A stretch of 64,000 nt of DNA from Gammaproteobacteria bacterium (GTDB lineage: Bacteria; Pseudomonadota; Gammaproteobacteria; Ga0077536), in the NCBI GenBank assembly GCA_009692365.1, contig SHZJ01000006.1, positions 54,539-118,538 on the forward strand, written 5' to 3'. How positions within the stretch are numbered: position 1 is the stretch's first letter; each line of letters opens with the position of its first letter. Shown here piece after piece: positions 43,840 to 53,463 of the stretch. A program made the translations under genes and the position numbers. The notes under the pieces were generated by a model, which was not told where the DNA came from, did no database searches, and saw only the letters and a program-made list of their open reading frames with translations.

Positions 43840-45291
43840 TCAGGGGGTGGCAGCGGGAACGGCGGCCTCGAAACCGCCTCCCAGTGCGCGTTTTAGGTCG
43901 ATGTCCAGCGTGTAAGCCCGGGCGGCCAAGGTCGTCGCCGCACGGCGCTGCCGCAGCACTTCGGTTTCGGTGGCGAGCACCGTGAGGTAACCCGTGAGGC
44001 CGGCCCGGAAACGCTGCAGCGCCAAGGCATACGCGCTCTCGGCAGAATCTTGGGCGGCGCGTTGGGTGCGGTCGCGCAGGGCCAAAGCGCGGATAGAAAT
44101 CACCGCGTGCACCACTTCTTGCAGCGCATCGAGCAGCACTTGGTTGTATTGCGCGATGAGTTCATCGGTTTGCGCGTTCACAAATTTGAGTTTCGCCCGC
44201 AGTCGCCCCGCATCGAAAATCGGTAGGCTGACCGCCGGCGCGGCGCCATAAATCAGCGAACCGCCCTCCAGTAAAGCGCCCAGCCCCAGCGCGCTGAAGC
44301 CCACGAAAGCCGCCAGATTAACCGTGGGATAGAACTCCGCGCGCACCGCCTCGACGCCGTGCAACACCGAGTCCACGCGGTTACGGGCCGCTGCGATGTC
44401 GGGTCGGCGGGCCAACAAGCTAGACGGCACGATGGCCGGGAGAGTGGGCGGCGAGCGGGCGCTCAGCGCCGGACTTAGGTTCGCCGTTGCCGCCAGCGGC
44501 ACCACCGCCAGTTTGGCGAGCGCGCTGCGCAGCAGCGCGATGCGTTCATCGACTTCAACCAGTTCACCTTCGCCTTGCGGGATAGCGCCCTCGGCCTGGC
44601 GTAATTCGACGTTGGAATCCAACCCTTCGGCAACGCGTACTTGCACCAGGCTCAGAATGCGCTGGCGCTGGGTCAGCGTATCCTTGACGACCGTGCGTTC
44701 GGCGCAGGCTTGCGCCAAATAAAAATAGGCGCGGGCGATCGCCGAGGCCACGCCCAAACGAACCGTCTGGCTATCGATTTCAATCGCCAGAGTTCGCGCC
44801 TGCGCGGCCGCCACTTCGGCGCGGCGCCGCCCAAACAGATCCAGTTCGTAGGCGAGGTCTAGCGCGTAGCGATTATCGGTGCGGCGGTCGCCGGCAATGG
44901 AGGGGGGCGCGAGACCATTCTCGGAATAGCGCTGGAGGGTAGTTTCAAACCCCGCGTCGACGTGCGGCGTCAACCGCGCACCCACGAATTCCGTCCCCGC
45001 CCGGGCTGCGCGCAAGCGGGCTAGCGCCACCTGCAGGCTGGGGGCATCGCGCAGGCCGTGTTCAATAAGTTCGTCCAGCGCCGGCGCGTGATATTCCCGC
45101 CACCACTCGCTGCTTGGCCAGGCGTTAAAGGTTTTGTCGGTCTCCACCATCGCCAAAGTGAGCGGGCTGAGTTGGTGGTCTATCCCAGTCGAGCGCACGC
45201 AGCCGGCCAGCAATACCGCGCCCAGATATCCCAGGCAACACGCCGTTAGCCGCCAGGGTGCGGTGCGACCGGGACGCGCTCTAAGGCTCAT
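43840..45291 (-). CDS. NodT-family outer-membrane efflux channel (lipoprotein)
   Basis: A 483-residue TolC-like protein. The lipobox LLAGC gives lipidated Cys31. Two long helical repeats of the OEP fold follow, with LPAIVPSSLLARRPDIAAARNRVDS in the conserved hinge. It forms the trimeric outer-membrane duct for the EmrAB pump. Its start overlaps the marR stop by 11 bases, so translation is coupled. Confidence 0.93.
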   Translation of the reverse strand: MSLRARPGRTAPWRLTACCLGYLGAVLLAGCVRSTGIDHQLSPLTLAMVETDKTFNAWPSSEWWREYHAPALDELIEHGLRDAPSLQVALARLRAARAGTEFVGARLTPHVDAGFETTLQRYSENGLAPPSIAGDRRTDNRYALDLAYELDLFGRRRAEVAAAQARTLAIEIDSQTVRLGVASAIARAYFYLAQACAERTVVKDTLTQRQRILSLVQVRVAEGLDSNVELRQAEGAIPQGEGELVEVDERIALLRSALAKLAVVPLAATANLSPALSARSPPTLPAIVPSSLLARRPDIAAARNRVDSVLHGVEAVRAEFYPTVNLAAFVGFSALGLGALLEGGSLIYGAAPAVSLPIFDAGRLRAKLKFVNAQTDELIAQYNQVLLDALQEVVHAVISIRALALRDRTQRAAQDSAESAYALALQRFRAGLTGYLTVLATETEVLRQRRAATTLAARAYTLDIDLKRALGGGFEAAVPAATP

Positions 45292-45835
45292 TCGGGCTGG
45301 TTTCCGCGGCGTCCGGATTGCCGTTGGTGATCATCCGGCGCAGGAAATTTTTTAATTGGGCCACTTCACGCTCGGAAAATCCGGCCAAGTGCAGGTTCAG
45401 TACTTCGGCAATCGCGAAGGGGACCAGCCCAATGGCGTGCGTTCCTGCTGCCGTGAGATCCAAATGAATGACCCGGCGGTCGCCGGTGCTGCGCCGACGC
45501 TGGACGAGGCCCTTGCGCTCTAGCCGGTCGAGCATGCGGGTGACCGACCCGGTGTCGGTGTCTAAATTACGCGCCAGCGCCGCCGCCGTATCCCCTTTGC
45601 CTTGGGCCATCAGCAGCAAGGGGCTCCACTGCAGCGCCGTCAGCGCCAGAGTTTGCACCCGGCGCTCAATGTGGCGCTGCAAGGACGCCTGCACGCGGCG
45701 CACCAGATAGCCATAGGAATCGTCGACCGCGTAGCGCTCGCCCGTGTAGTGGGCGACCGGCCGCGCCGAGCGCCCCGCGGTCGGCGGCCGGGCGGGGCGC
45801 GTACGGGATTTTTCGGAGTCTGTCGGCTTAGGCAT
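45281..45835 (-). CDS. MarR-family transcriptional regulator
   Basis: A 184-residue winged-helix regulator. The first ~30 residues are a basic Pro/Arg-rich tail. The DNA-binding helices and wing are ALARNLDTDTGSVTRMLDRLERKGLVQRRRSTGDRRVIHLDLT. It heads the nodT-emrA-emrB operon as emrR does in E. coli, so it is probably a repressor released by a pump substrate. An inverted repeat at 45847-45863 directly upstream is a candidate operator. Confidence 0.92.
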   Translation of the reverse strand: MPKPTDSEKSRTRPARPPTAGRSARPVAHYTGERYAVDDSYGYLVRRVQASLQRHIERRVQTLALTALQWSPLLLMAQGKGDTAAALARNLDTDTGSVTRMLDRLERKGLVQRRRSTGDRRVIHLDLTAAGTHAIGLVPFAIAEVLNLHLAGFSEREVAQLKNFLRRMITNGNPDAAETSPNEP

Positions 45836-45846
45836 CGCCCATTATT

Positions 45847-45863
45847 TACTGCCTAAACAGTTA
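45847..45863. promoter_or_regulatory. Candidate MarR operator
   Basis: An inverted repeat, TTACTG-CCTAA-ACAGTTA (one mismatch), 12 bases upstream of the MarR start. Its position and symmetry suit autoregulation of the efflux operon. Confidence 0.45.
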
Positions 45864-46431
45864 TTGTCAAAGCAGCTTTGTGGCGGGATAACGTAACGAT
45901 GGCAGCAGCCGTAAAACCTGCGGGCGAAGGGCCGCGTGGCAGCCGCTGGCAGGAACCGACGAAACCATGAGTCGCTGGAAGCCGCTGCTGAACATGGCCG
46001 GCCTGCGCGAGGTGGCGCCAAGACCGCCCACGGGCGCCGGCAAAAATGCTGGAAATGACGGAGCAGCGAGCTAAGAGCCTGCCCAACGATGTGGGCGGTG
46101 GCGCGGTCTTAGCCGCGCGGTCGTGGCGGGAAATAAAGCCCTCGCGGCTTGCGTGAGTCGCGGCACGCGCGTGAGCGGCGAGAGCCCCGTGCACAGTGGG
46201 TCGAGGTCGCTGCTCGTCGTTACAGGTCAGCCCCACTGCTACCCCAGAAGCTGGGCCACGCGTGGCCCGGCGCTAGCTCAGGCGCTAACGCGCGGCGACA
46301 CCGGCTGGCTGTGGCGTGATGAGGCGCTCATTCAGGCCCAATTGCGCCCTCGTGGCCCCCGCCGAACACCCGCCCCATCCGCGTTGCCAGCGGCAATAAC
46401 CCCCCGGCGAGACGGGCCCTGAATAGGGCGG
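45864..46431. other. Gene-free stretch
   Basis: No convincing gene, RNA or repeat seen. Open frames on both strands have compositions unlike the neighbouring genes. A plus-strand stretch near 46250-46350 (RGDTGWLWRDEALIQAQL) might be a gene remnant, but I cannot assign it. Confidence 0.4.
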
Positions 46432-47838
46432 CTACAGCGGTGGCCGCTGGCGGTGGAAGTTAGTTGTCTGCTGCCAAGCATGGCCCGCGCGCACTAAAAC
46501 CGCCTCATTGAGATGGCCCGCCGCCAGCTGAAAACCAAAGGGTGCGCCCGCTGCGTTAAAGCCCGCAGGCAATGAGATGGTCGGGGTACCCGACACATCG
46601 AACGGGCTGGTAAAGCGGATAAATTCGGGCCAGTCCGTGACCTGCTCGCCGAAGTGGTCGAATTCCGCCAGGGTCAGGTTTTGCCGCAGCCACGCGGGCG
46701 CCACCACGACATCGACCGCGCTGAACAAGCGCGCCAGTTCGCCCTGAAAATTCTGCCGAATGGCGTGCGCGCGCGCGTAGTCCCCGGCGCTGGCCAGGTG
46801 GCCGGCTTCGATCAAAGCGCTTAAGCCGGGACCATATTGGCTGGCCTGCAGTGGAAAATCCTGCGCGTGTGCAACGGCAACCTCACCGGTGCACAGCGGA
46901 AACCAAGCGCCTACCACCGCATCGATCGGCGGGAAACTGAGCGCTACTCGAGTGGCCCCGGCGGCTTCTAGCACCGCGACACAGGCCCGCATGGCGTCGG
47001 CAATCTGCTCATCCACCCCGGTGCAGGCGAAGTCCTCATCGAACCCTACGCGCAGGCCTCGCAGGTCGCCATCCAAACCGGCGAGATAGTCCGGCACGGC
47101 CGCGCGCAAACTTGTTGGATCATCGACATCGACCCCGGCAATGGCGCCGAGGATCGCCCCACAGTCGGCCGCGCTGCGGGCCATCGGGCCGACGTGGTCG
47201 AGCGAGGGCGATAAGGGAAACACCCCGGCCCGACTGACGCGCCCCCAAGTGGGCTTGATCCCGGTGATCCCGTTGGCGAAAGAGGGAAAACGAATGGATC
47301 CGCCCGTGTCGGAGCCCAGTCCACCAAAGCACAGACCCGCAGCCACCGCGACCCCGGTCCCGGAGGACGACGCCCCGCTCCAGTAGCCGGCGTGATGGGG
47401 GTTCACCGGTGGCTTGACGTCGGGGTGATGGTGGGCACAAGCCCCTTCGGTCAGCTGCAGTTTGCCGAGCACGATGGCCCCGGCGGCGCGCAGTCGGGCC
47501 ACCACCGTGGCGTCGCGCGTGGCCGCTGCCACGGCACCGCGAATGCGTGGCATGCCCGCCTTGGACTGAATCCCGCTGGCGTCGCATAAATCTTTCACCG
47601 CCACCGGCACGCCATGGAGCGGCCCGCGATAGCGACCGGCGGCGATTTCGCCGGCGGCAGTGCGCGCGTCGGCGAGCGCGTGATCGGCCATCAGGGTGAC
47701 ATAGCTGCCCAAATTCGCGTCGAGCGCGCCGATGCGGGCCAGCAGGGCCTCGGTGACGGCGACCGGCGAGACTGCGCCGGTTTTCAGCGCGGCGGCGAGT
47801 TCTAGGAGGTCCCAATAATGGAGCGGTGCGCTGGACAT
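46432..47838 (-). CDS. Amidase signature family protein
   Basis: A 468-residue amidase. The Ser-cisSer-Lys triad is visible: K82 in AVKDLCD, the cis-Ser within GASSSGTGVAVAAG (157-159), and the nucleophile S181 in GSDTGGSIRFPS. The C-terminal part is typical (TSPFDVSGTPTISLPAGF). It hydrolyses a carboxamide or related bond; substrate unknown. The ATG at 47838 is chosen with a GAGG site; open extension upstream is Arg/Pro-rich. It diverges from the methyltransferase gene. Confidence 0.9.
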   Translation of the reverse strand: MSSAPLHYWDLLELAAALKTGAVSPVAVTEALLARIGALDANLGSYVTLMADHALADARTAAGEIAAGRYRGPLHGVPVAVKDLCDASGIQSKAGMPRIRGAVAAATRDATVVARLRAAGAIVLGKLQLTEGACAHHHPDVKPPVNPHHAGYWSGASSSGTGVAVAAGLCFGGLGSDTGGSIRFPSFANGITGIKPTWGRVSRAGVFPLSPSLDHVGPMARSAADCGAILGAIAGVDVDDPTSLRAAVPDYLAGLDGDLRGLRVGFDEDFACTGVDEQIADAMRACVAVLEAAGATRVALSFPPIDAVVGAWFPLCTGEVAVAHAQDFPLQASQYGPGLSALIEAGHLASAGDYARAHAIRQNFQGELARLFSAVDVVVAPAWLRQNLTLAEFDHFGEQVTDWPEFIRFTSPFDVSGTPTISLPAGFNAAGAPFGFQLAAGHLNEAVLVRAGHAWQQTTNFHRQRPPL

Positions 47839-48110
47839 GACGTCTACCTCATGGTGGCTGGGGTGGCCCATCAAGCCACCCGCTGCCGCGCAGGTCAACT
47901 GCCGCAGCGTGGGCGCGCGGCAGCCACCGACGAGCGCCGGCAAGTCTCGGAACACCCCCACGTGGACCCAGCTACCGCGTCTCTGGCGCACGCACGCGGC
48001 CCAGCCACCCCGGGGCGTGGACAACCGCACCAGCCCAAGCCTAGACTTCGACGGGGCCGGCCCAAAGCGCACCGCCGGCACCGCCGCGCCCGTTAATCCA
48101 GGAACGCCGC

Positions 48111-48908
48111 ATGACGCCAGACCCTTTCGCCAGCTTCAAAGTCGCCCAACGTGAAGGTTGGGCGTTGTTCGCGCCGTTGGAGAGTCTGACCACACCGGCG
48201 GCCGCGACCTTAGTCGAATTCGCCGAGATATCTCCCCACCATAGCGTGCTCGACGTGGCCTGCGGGACGGGGGTCGTGGCTGTCAGCGCGGCGCGCCGCG
48301 GGGCCCGCGTCAAGGCTTTGGATCTCGCCCCAGCCCTGTTGGAGCGAGCCCGGCATAACGCCGCGCTGGCCGGGGTGGACATCGAGTTCATGGAGGGTGA
48401 CGTGGAGGCGCTGCCCTACCCCGATGCCGCTTTCGATGTCGTAGTCAGCCAGTTTGGCCATATGTTTGGCCCGCAGCCGGCGCTCACCATCGCCGAAATG
48501 CTGCGGGTGTTGAAGCCGGGTGGTCGCATTGCTTTTAGCACTTGGCCACCCGAACTTTTCACGGGTCTGATGTTCTCGCTGGTGGCCAAATACTTGCCGC
48601 CGCCACCGGGTCTGCTACCCACGCCCGACTGGGGCAACCCCGATCTGGTGCGCGCGCGCCTGGGCGAGGCGGTCGACGAGCTGGAATTTGACCGCGACTT
48701 AATCCTGGCCCCGTGCCTAAGCCCCGCGCACTACCGCACGATGATCGAGGGCACCGCCGCGCCGCTATTAAAACTGGTGGCCAGTCTGGCGGCTGACCCC
48801 GCGCGGCTGCGCACTTTCCGCGCTGAACTGGAAGCGCTGGTCGCCCGCTACACGCGCGGTAACCTGGTGCGCCAGCATTTTCTGCTCAGCCGGGCCCGCA
48901 AGCGCTAG
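48111..48908 (+). CDS. Class I SAM-dependent methyltransferase
   Basis: A 265-residue methyltransferase. Motif I is VLDVACGTGVVAV, the acidic loop follows in VKALDLAPALLERA, post-I is EGDVEALPYPDAAFDVVVSQ and motif III is MLRVLKPGGRIAFSTW. It belongs to the UbiE/Coq5-like Methyltransf_11 group; the acceptor is unknown. An AGGA site precedes the ATG. Confidence 0.9.
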   Translation: MTPDPFASFKVAQREGWALFAPLESLTTPAAATLVEFAEISPHHSVLDVACGTGVVAVSAARRGARVKALDLAPALLERARHNAALAGVDIEFMEGDVEALPYPDAAFDVVVSQFGHMFGPQPALTIAEMLRVLKPGGRIAFSTWPPELFTGLMFSLVAKYLPPPPGLLPTPDWGNPDLVRARLGEAVDELEFDRDLILAPCLSPAHYRTMIEGTAAPLLKLVASLAADPARLRTFRAELEALVARYTRGNLVRQHFLLSRARKR

Positions 48909-49142
48909 CGCCCACCCGCGCCCGGAAGCCCTGGCCGGTGAGTGGCCACCGCAGCGCGCTGTAAGCCCCCGCCAGCGGGCCCCACAGGAGACCGCCGGCG
49001 CTGCCGATGAGTGGCCGCCGCAGCCTTGCAAGCGCCCGCCCGCCAGCCCGCCACCGCCCCCCGCAAAAACTCCTGCGCGCACCGCTAGGCTCACGCCGCG
49101 ACCACTCGCCGCCGCCCCGACGCCGGCTGGCTGCGAGCAAAA
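48909..49142. other. Gene-free stretch
   Basis: GC-rich spacer before the glycosyltransferase. A short direct repeat, GAGTGGCC(A/G)CCGCAG, occurs twice (near 48940 and 49010). Apart from the Pho-box-like site downstream nothing else is recognised. Confidence 0.4.
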
Positions 49143-49169
49143 ACTCATCCACTCGTCACGCGGTTTACA
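49143..49169 (+). promoter_or_regulatory. Degenerate Pho-box-like direct repeats
   Basis: ACTCA, CGTCA and TTACA are spaced exactly 11 bp apart about 120 bp upstream of the glycosyltransferase. They match the TGTCA Pho half-site at 3, 4 and 3 of 5 bases, so this is weak. It gains interest from the much better boxes at 54.7 kb. Confidence 0.3.
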
Positions 49170-49288
49170 TGGTGGGCCGTTAGCTTGCGAGGAGTCGCAA
49201 ACAGTTTAACAGCAGCGCGCGGCCCGCCAGATTGTGCGCTTTGTGCCCCCTGCGTGGGCGGGACCCAGCCCCACGGATGGCTTGCTGC

Positions 49289-50368
49289 ATGCGCATAGCC
49301 CTGGTCACCGACGCTTGGCAGCCACAGGTCAACGGGGTGGTGCGGACCCTGCAAACCACGCTGGGCCACCTCGCCGCGATGGGCCACATGGTGCAGGCGA
49401 TTACACCGCTCGATTTCAACCCCATTGCCTGCCCGACCTACCCCAGCATCCGGTTGGCACTGCGACCGGGACGCGGCGTCGCCAAACGGCTCGCGGCTTT
49501 CCAGCCCGACGCCATCCATATCGCCACGGAGGGTCCCCTGGGCCACGCGGCACGCCGCTACTGCCTGCGCCAACGGCGCCCGTTCACGACCTCCTTTCAC
49601 ACCCAGTTCCCGGAATACATTCGGCTGCGCGTCCCTATCCCGCTGCGCTGGACTTACGCCTATCTGCGCTGGTTTCACGGCGCGGCAGTGCGCACGCTGG
49701 TGCCCACGCCCACCCAGCGCGACCACCTGTTGGCACGGGGCTTTCAGAATCTTCGCGTGTGGTCGCGCGGGGTGGATCTGGCGCTCTTTAAGCCGGCCGA
49801 CCCTGTCGATTACAAAATTGAGTACGCGCTGCGATCTCCGGTCGCGATTTATATGGGCCGGGTCGCGGTGGAAAAAAACATCGAGGCCTTTTTAGATCTG
49901 GCGAACCGCCACGCTAAGGTGGTCATTGGCGAGGGTCCGGATCTGGCTAGGCTGCGCACAAAATACCCGCACGCGCTCTGCTTGGGTCCGCGCTACGGGA
50001 GCGACTTGGCGCAACACTTAGCCGGTGGAGATGTCTTTGTGTTCCCCAGTCGCACCGACACGTTTGGCTTGGTGCTGCTCGAAGCCATGGCCTGTGGGCT
50101 CCCGGTCGCCGCCTTCCCCGTCCAAGGCCCGGTGGATGTTGTGGCCCACGGTGAAACTGGTTTCCTCGACGAGGACCTTGGCCGCGCGTGCGACCGGGCG
50201 CTGGGGCTGTCACGCGACGCCTGCCGTGCCGTGGCCAGCCGTTATTCGTGGCGCAGTTGCAGCGCCGACTTTGTGGCCTATCTCGCGCCCCGCGAGGCCC
50301 CTGTCGCGATGGCCCGGGCCGATTTAAAAGCCGCCTACGACCCGCCGCCGGCGCGACCCCAGGCCTGA
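49289..50368 (+). CDS. GT4-family glycosyltransferase (Agt/MgtA-like)
   Basis: A 359-residue GT-B glycosyltransferase. N-domain: RIALVTDAWQPQVNGVVRTL, then TEGPLGHAARRYC and TSFHTQFPEYIRLR. C-domain: IYMGRVAVEKNIEAFLDL and the donor site DVFVFPSRTDTFGLVLLEAMACGLPVAA with the EX7E motif. This pattern is shared by MgtA-type mannosyltransferases and Agt glycolipid synthases that glycosylate diacylglycerol in low phosphate. The ATG at 49289 gives the standard start. A glycolipid role is an inference from the lipid genes at 54.8-57.5 kb. Confidence 0.85.
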   Translation: MRIALVTDAWQPQVNGVVRTLQTTLGHLAAMGHMVQAITPLDFNPIACPTYPSIRLALRPGRGVAKRLAAFQPDAIHIATEGPLGHAARRYCLRQRRPFTTSFHTQFPEYIRLRVPIPLRWTYAYLRWFHGAAVRTLVPTPTQRDHLLARGFQNLRVWSRGVDLALFKPADPVDYKIEYALRSPVAIYMGRVAVEKNIEAFLDLANRHAKVVIGEGPDLARLRTKYPHALCLGPRYGSDLAQHLAGGDVFVFPSRTDTFGLVLLEAMACGLPVAAFPVQGPVDVVAHGETGFLDEDLGRACDRALGLSRDACRAVASRYSWRSCSADFVAYLAPREAPVAMARADLKAAYDPPPARPQA

Positions 50369-50529
50369 TCCAGATCGCACGTTGGGCGCAACCTCGACGG
50401 CTGGCGAGGCGGGTGCACACCCGCCACAGCCCGGCTGACCGCGCGCGCTGTGGTGGCCCCAGTGGATCGTTTGGTCAGAACTTGACGCGCCGGCGTCGCG
50501 CGGCGCAAGTCCGCCCGCAGCCGCCAACC

Positions 50530-51558
50530 CTAGCGCGCCTCCAAATCCCGGCGCGCGCGGTAGCCGCCTGGCGAAATGCCCTGCCAGCGCTTGAAGGCCG
50601 GACCAAAATTCGCCGCGTTATGAAATCCGAGCGCGGCGGCGACTTCCTTGATCTTGAGCCGGTCGTTGCTCAGCAATTCGCAGGCGCGGGCGCGCAGAAA
50701 TTCGTCCATGATGACTTGATAAGTCGTGCCGAGGTGACGCCACCGACGGATCAAAGTGCGCGCGGCGAGATGCAGTTCGCCGGCCACTTCATCTAGCCGC
50801 GGCAAGGCGCGGCGCCGGTCAACCACCTCAAAGGCCCGACATAAATAGTTGCGCGCTTCGCCAAGCGTCGTACGCTGGGTGGAAGACGCCAGATTCGCGC
50901 ACTGCCGCAGCGCGTGGGACCACGTGGATTCGTGATAGTCCAGATTGCGCAAGCCGCGCCAAGCGTTCGGCAAGACCAGCGCGTTGCGCCCGGCGTTAAA
51001 TTGTAGCGGCCCCTTGAAATACCGCGCGTAACGCGCAGCGTACAGCGTGGGCGGGTAGTCGAGTTCGACCTGCGCGCTGCGGCAATCCACGTCATACACC
51101 GTGTGAAGATATTGCTGCACAATGAGCAGCGGCGTTTCGACCAGCAAGGGCTGTCGCCGCGCCCAGTTCGATCAAGGGGCAAATCTCGGCGATGAAATGC
51201 TCGCCCTGACTGCGGCCCTGCAGGTGCATATAGGGAATACGCGCCGGGAAATAACGCAGGAAACAGTCCAGACCATCGCCCAGCGTCGGCGAGCTCATTA
51301 GCGCAAAACTCACCGGGCCATGGAAATGATCGGCCAGCATGCTAACCCAAGCCATATACCAGTCCGGCTCTGTGGCCAGGGTCAGGGTGTTGCGGAGGTA
51401 CTGTAGGGCTGCCGTACCGTGATACGCCGCTCGCGCTCCGCGAAATCGGCGGCCGTCAGACCCGTGCCGGCCAACAGCGCCTCGAGGGGAAACAACCGCG
51501 CCAAATGGCGGCCATAAGTGGCCGGCATCAAGAGGTCTTCAATGACCCGAACATCCAT
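50530..51558 (-). pseudogene. AraC-family regulator, broken by two frameshifts
   Basis: A full AraC-type regulator (~342 residues) can be read only by changing frame twice. Residues from the ATG at 51558 (MDVRVIEDLLMPATYGRHL) run in one frame to about 51410, where one base seems lost and a stop follows. The middle part (LATEPDWYMAWVSMLADHF...HLQGRSQGEHFIAEICPL) is in a second frame. Near 51158 an extra base restores the first frame for the C-terminal part with the HTH (IKEVAAALGFHNAANFGPAFKRWQG). The N-domain is of the arabinose-binding-like type. It diverges from a broken GST. Sequencing error is possible, but two events in one gene favour decay. Confidence 0.8.
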
Positions 51559-51788
51559 GGCGTGACCTCAGGGTGGCTAGGCGTATGTCAGCAAACTAAC
51601 AGACTTTGGCAGGAGTTCCCCTGTCAGCCGCATGGGCTGCAAGGCTAAGCTTAGGGTGTTATCGAGGTGCTCCAAACCCACCGTCCGGGCGCGGCACCCC
51701 GCGCCGGCTGACGCCACCCGCGCGGGGTCGGGCTGGCGTTGGCGGGCACCTTCATGACGCTCGGCAGCGCGCACCGGCGAGGCCCTGC

Positions 51789-52720
51789 ATGACCCAATTC
51801 ATACGCCACCACTATGACGACGCGCCCTTTGCCGAGAAGGTATGCTCAGTGTTCGGCATCAAGCAGCTGGCGTGGCGCTCGGTCATTCAACCCTCTGCCA
51901 TGCCCAAGCCCAATCTGCTGCCCTTGACGGGTGGCTACCGCCGCACCCCGGTGCTCGAAATCGGCGCGGATAGCTTCTGCGATACCCAGCTCAGCGTCGC
52001 TGAAATTGCGCGTCGGCAGCCGCTGCCAACACTCTTTCCCGACGCTAACCCGGGCTTGGGCTACGCGTTGGGCAGTTGGGCCCACGGGCCTTATGCGGTG
52101 GGCACGGTGGCGATCTATCTGGGCGCCGATGACCCCTACGCCGGTGACCTCAGCCTGCCGCAGCATTTCCCCGACGACCGCAAAAAACTGTGGCTGACGC
52201 AGTTCGACACCGACCCGCTCAAACCCCGGCTCGCCGGCTAGCGCAGCCGCCTGCGCGCTCATCCCGAGTTCCTCCGCCTCCAACTCGCCGACGGGCGTCC
52301 CTTCCATGACCGGCGAGCAGCCGGGGCTGGTCGACCTCCGCGCTGGAACCCCTGATTCCTGCGCCGCTTCGCGCCGGCCGAAGCCCAGTGGGCCTACGAC
52401 CCCTACCCCGAAATCGCCGCTCGGGAGGCGCGCTTGGCGGCGCTAGGTCACGGCCAGCGGACGGCAATGACGCCCGCCGAGGCGCTGTCCTGCGCGCGCG
52501 CCGCCGCACCCGTCATCTGGGGATCGACCCCGACGACCCGCTGAACCTCCCGCCCGGCACCCGGGTCACGGTCTCGCCCAGCGACTACGCCGAAGTGCCG
52601 GTGGCGGGCAAACTGGTAGCGACCACCGTGCAGTCGCTCTCCCAGCGGCGTCACGACCCAGGCGTTGACACCGTGGTGGTTCACTTGCCTAAAATCGGTT
52701 ACGAAATCACCGTGGCCTGA
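51789..52720 (+). pseudogene. Glutathione S-transferase-like gene, heavily decayed
   Basis: The ATG at 51789 opens a GST-like N-domain (MTQFIRHHYDDAPFAEKVCS, KPNLLPLTGGYRRTPVLEIG) that stops at TAG 52239-52241. Homology continues past the stop in three frames: EFLRLQLADGRPF, then TGEQPGLVDLRA shifted, then FLRRFAPAEAQWAYDPYPEI and MTPAEALSCARAAAP back in the first, and finally GIDPDDPLNLPPGTRVTV...VVVHLPKIGYEITVA in another. That last part is the C-terminal extension found on GSTs of aromatic degraders. One stop and about four frameshifts make this a real pseudogene rather than a base-calling slip. Confidence 0.85.
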
Positions 52721-52765
52721 GCGCCACCCTATCGGCTACCCACCACAGCACTCGGGGGACATTTA

Positions 52766-53179
52766 ATGACGGAAGAAGAAAAAATCGCGCGCAATGTGTT
52801 CAAAGTGCGGCTGTTCATCGACGCTTGGGAGGCGATCGATCCCGACGTCGCGATGGCCTGCCTGTCGCACGACATCGTCTATATCAATCAGCCGCTCGCG
52901 CCGGTGGTCGGTCAGGCCGATGTGCGCAAAATCGTCGCGGGCATCATGCAGCTGTCCAAGGCCGTGCACTGGGAGCTGCGCAACTGTTTTGGCCGCGGCA
53001 ATACCGTGGTCACCGAGCGCCTCGACTGCTGGGACTTCAACGGCCAGGGCTGGGGTCTCAAACTACCCTGCATCGGCATGTTCGATTTAAATGACGCGGG
53101 CAAAATCTGCGGCTGGCGGGATTATTTCGATAACCGCCTGTGGTTCGAGAACGGCGGCCCAACCCTGCATCTCGACTGA
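52766..53179 (+). CDS. Limonene-1,2-epoxide hydrolase-like protein 1
   Basis: A 137-residue NTF2-fold protein of the LEH family. The water-activating and catalytic residues are all in place: Y39 and N41 (YINQP), R85 and D87 (TERLD), D119 (GWRDYFD). Such enzymes open epoxides in one step through an Asp-Arg-Asp triad and a Tyr/Asn-held water. It is followed by a paralogue 284 bases downstream. The substrate may be a terpenoid or steroid epoxide. Confidence 0.85.
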   Translation: MTEEEKIARNVFKVRLFIDAWEAIDPDVAMACLSHDIVYINQPLAPVVGQADVRKIVAGIMQLSKAVHWELRNCFGRGNTVVTERLDCWDFNGQGWGLKLPCIGMFDLNDAGKICGWRDYFDNRLWFENGGPTLHLD

Positions 53180-53463
53180 GTAACCATTGGCTGACGCCAA
53201 CACCCGCAACCCACGCCGCGCCCAGTGCACGACCCGCCCCCGCCAGTCGCTGCTGAGTGCCAACATCGGCGGCGAGCCACCAGGAGGACGCGGTGGTCGA
53301 TTGGCGCCTAGGGGGCAGGTCTACCGGCCGCCCCGAAGCGTGCGACGAGACAGTGATGACGACGCACCACCGGTGCGATATTGGCGGCAATAGTGCGGCT
53401 TTTTAGCCGCCCTTATAATCCCAGCGCCAGCAGCGCGCTGCCTAAGCGAGAGCATTCAATACC

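Noticed and set aside
45853..46236. 127-residue minus-strand frame in the gap after the MarR gene
   Set aside because: Composition unlike neighbouring genes, no ribosome-binding site, no recognisable domain.
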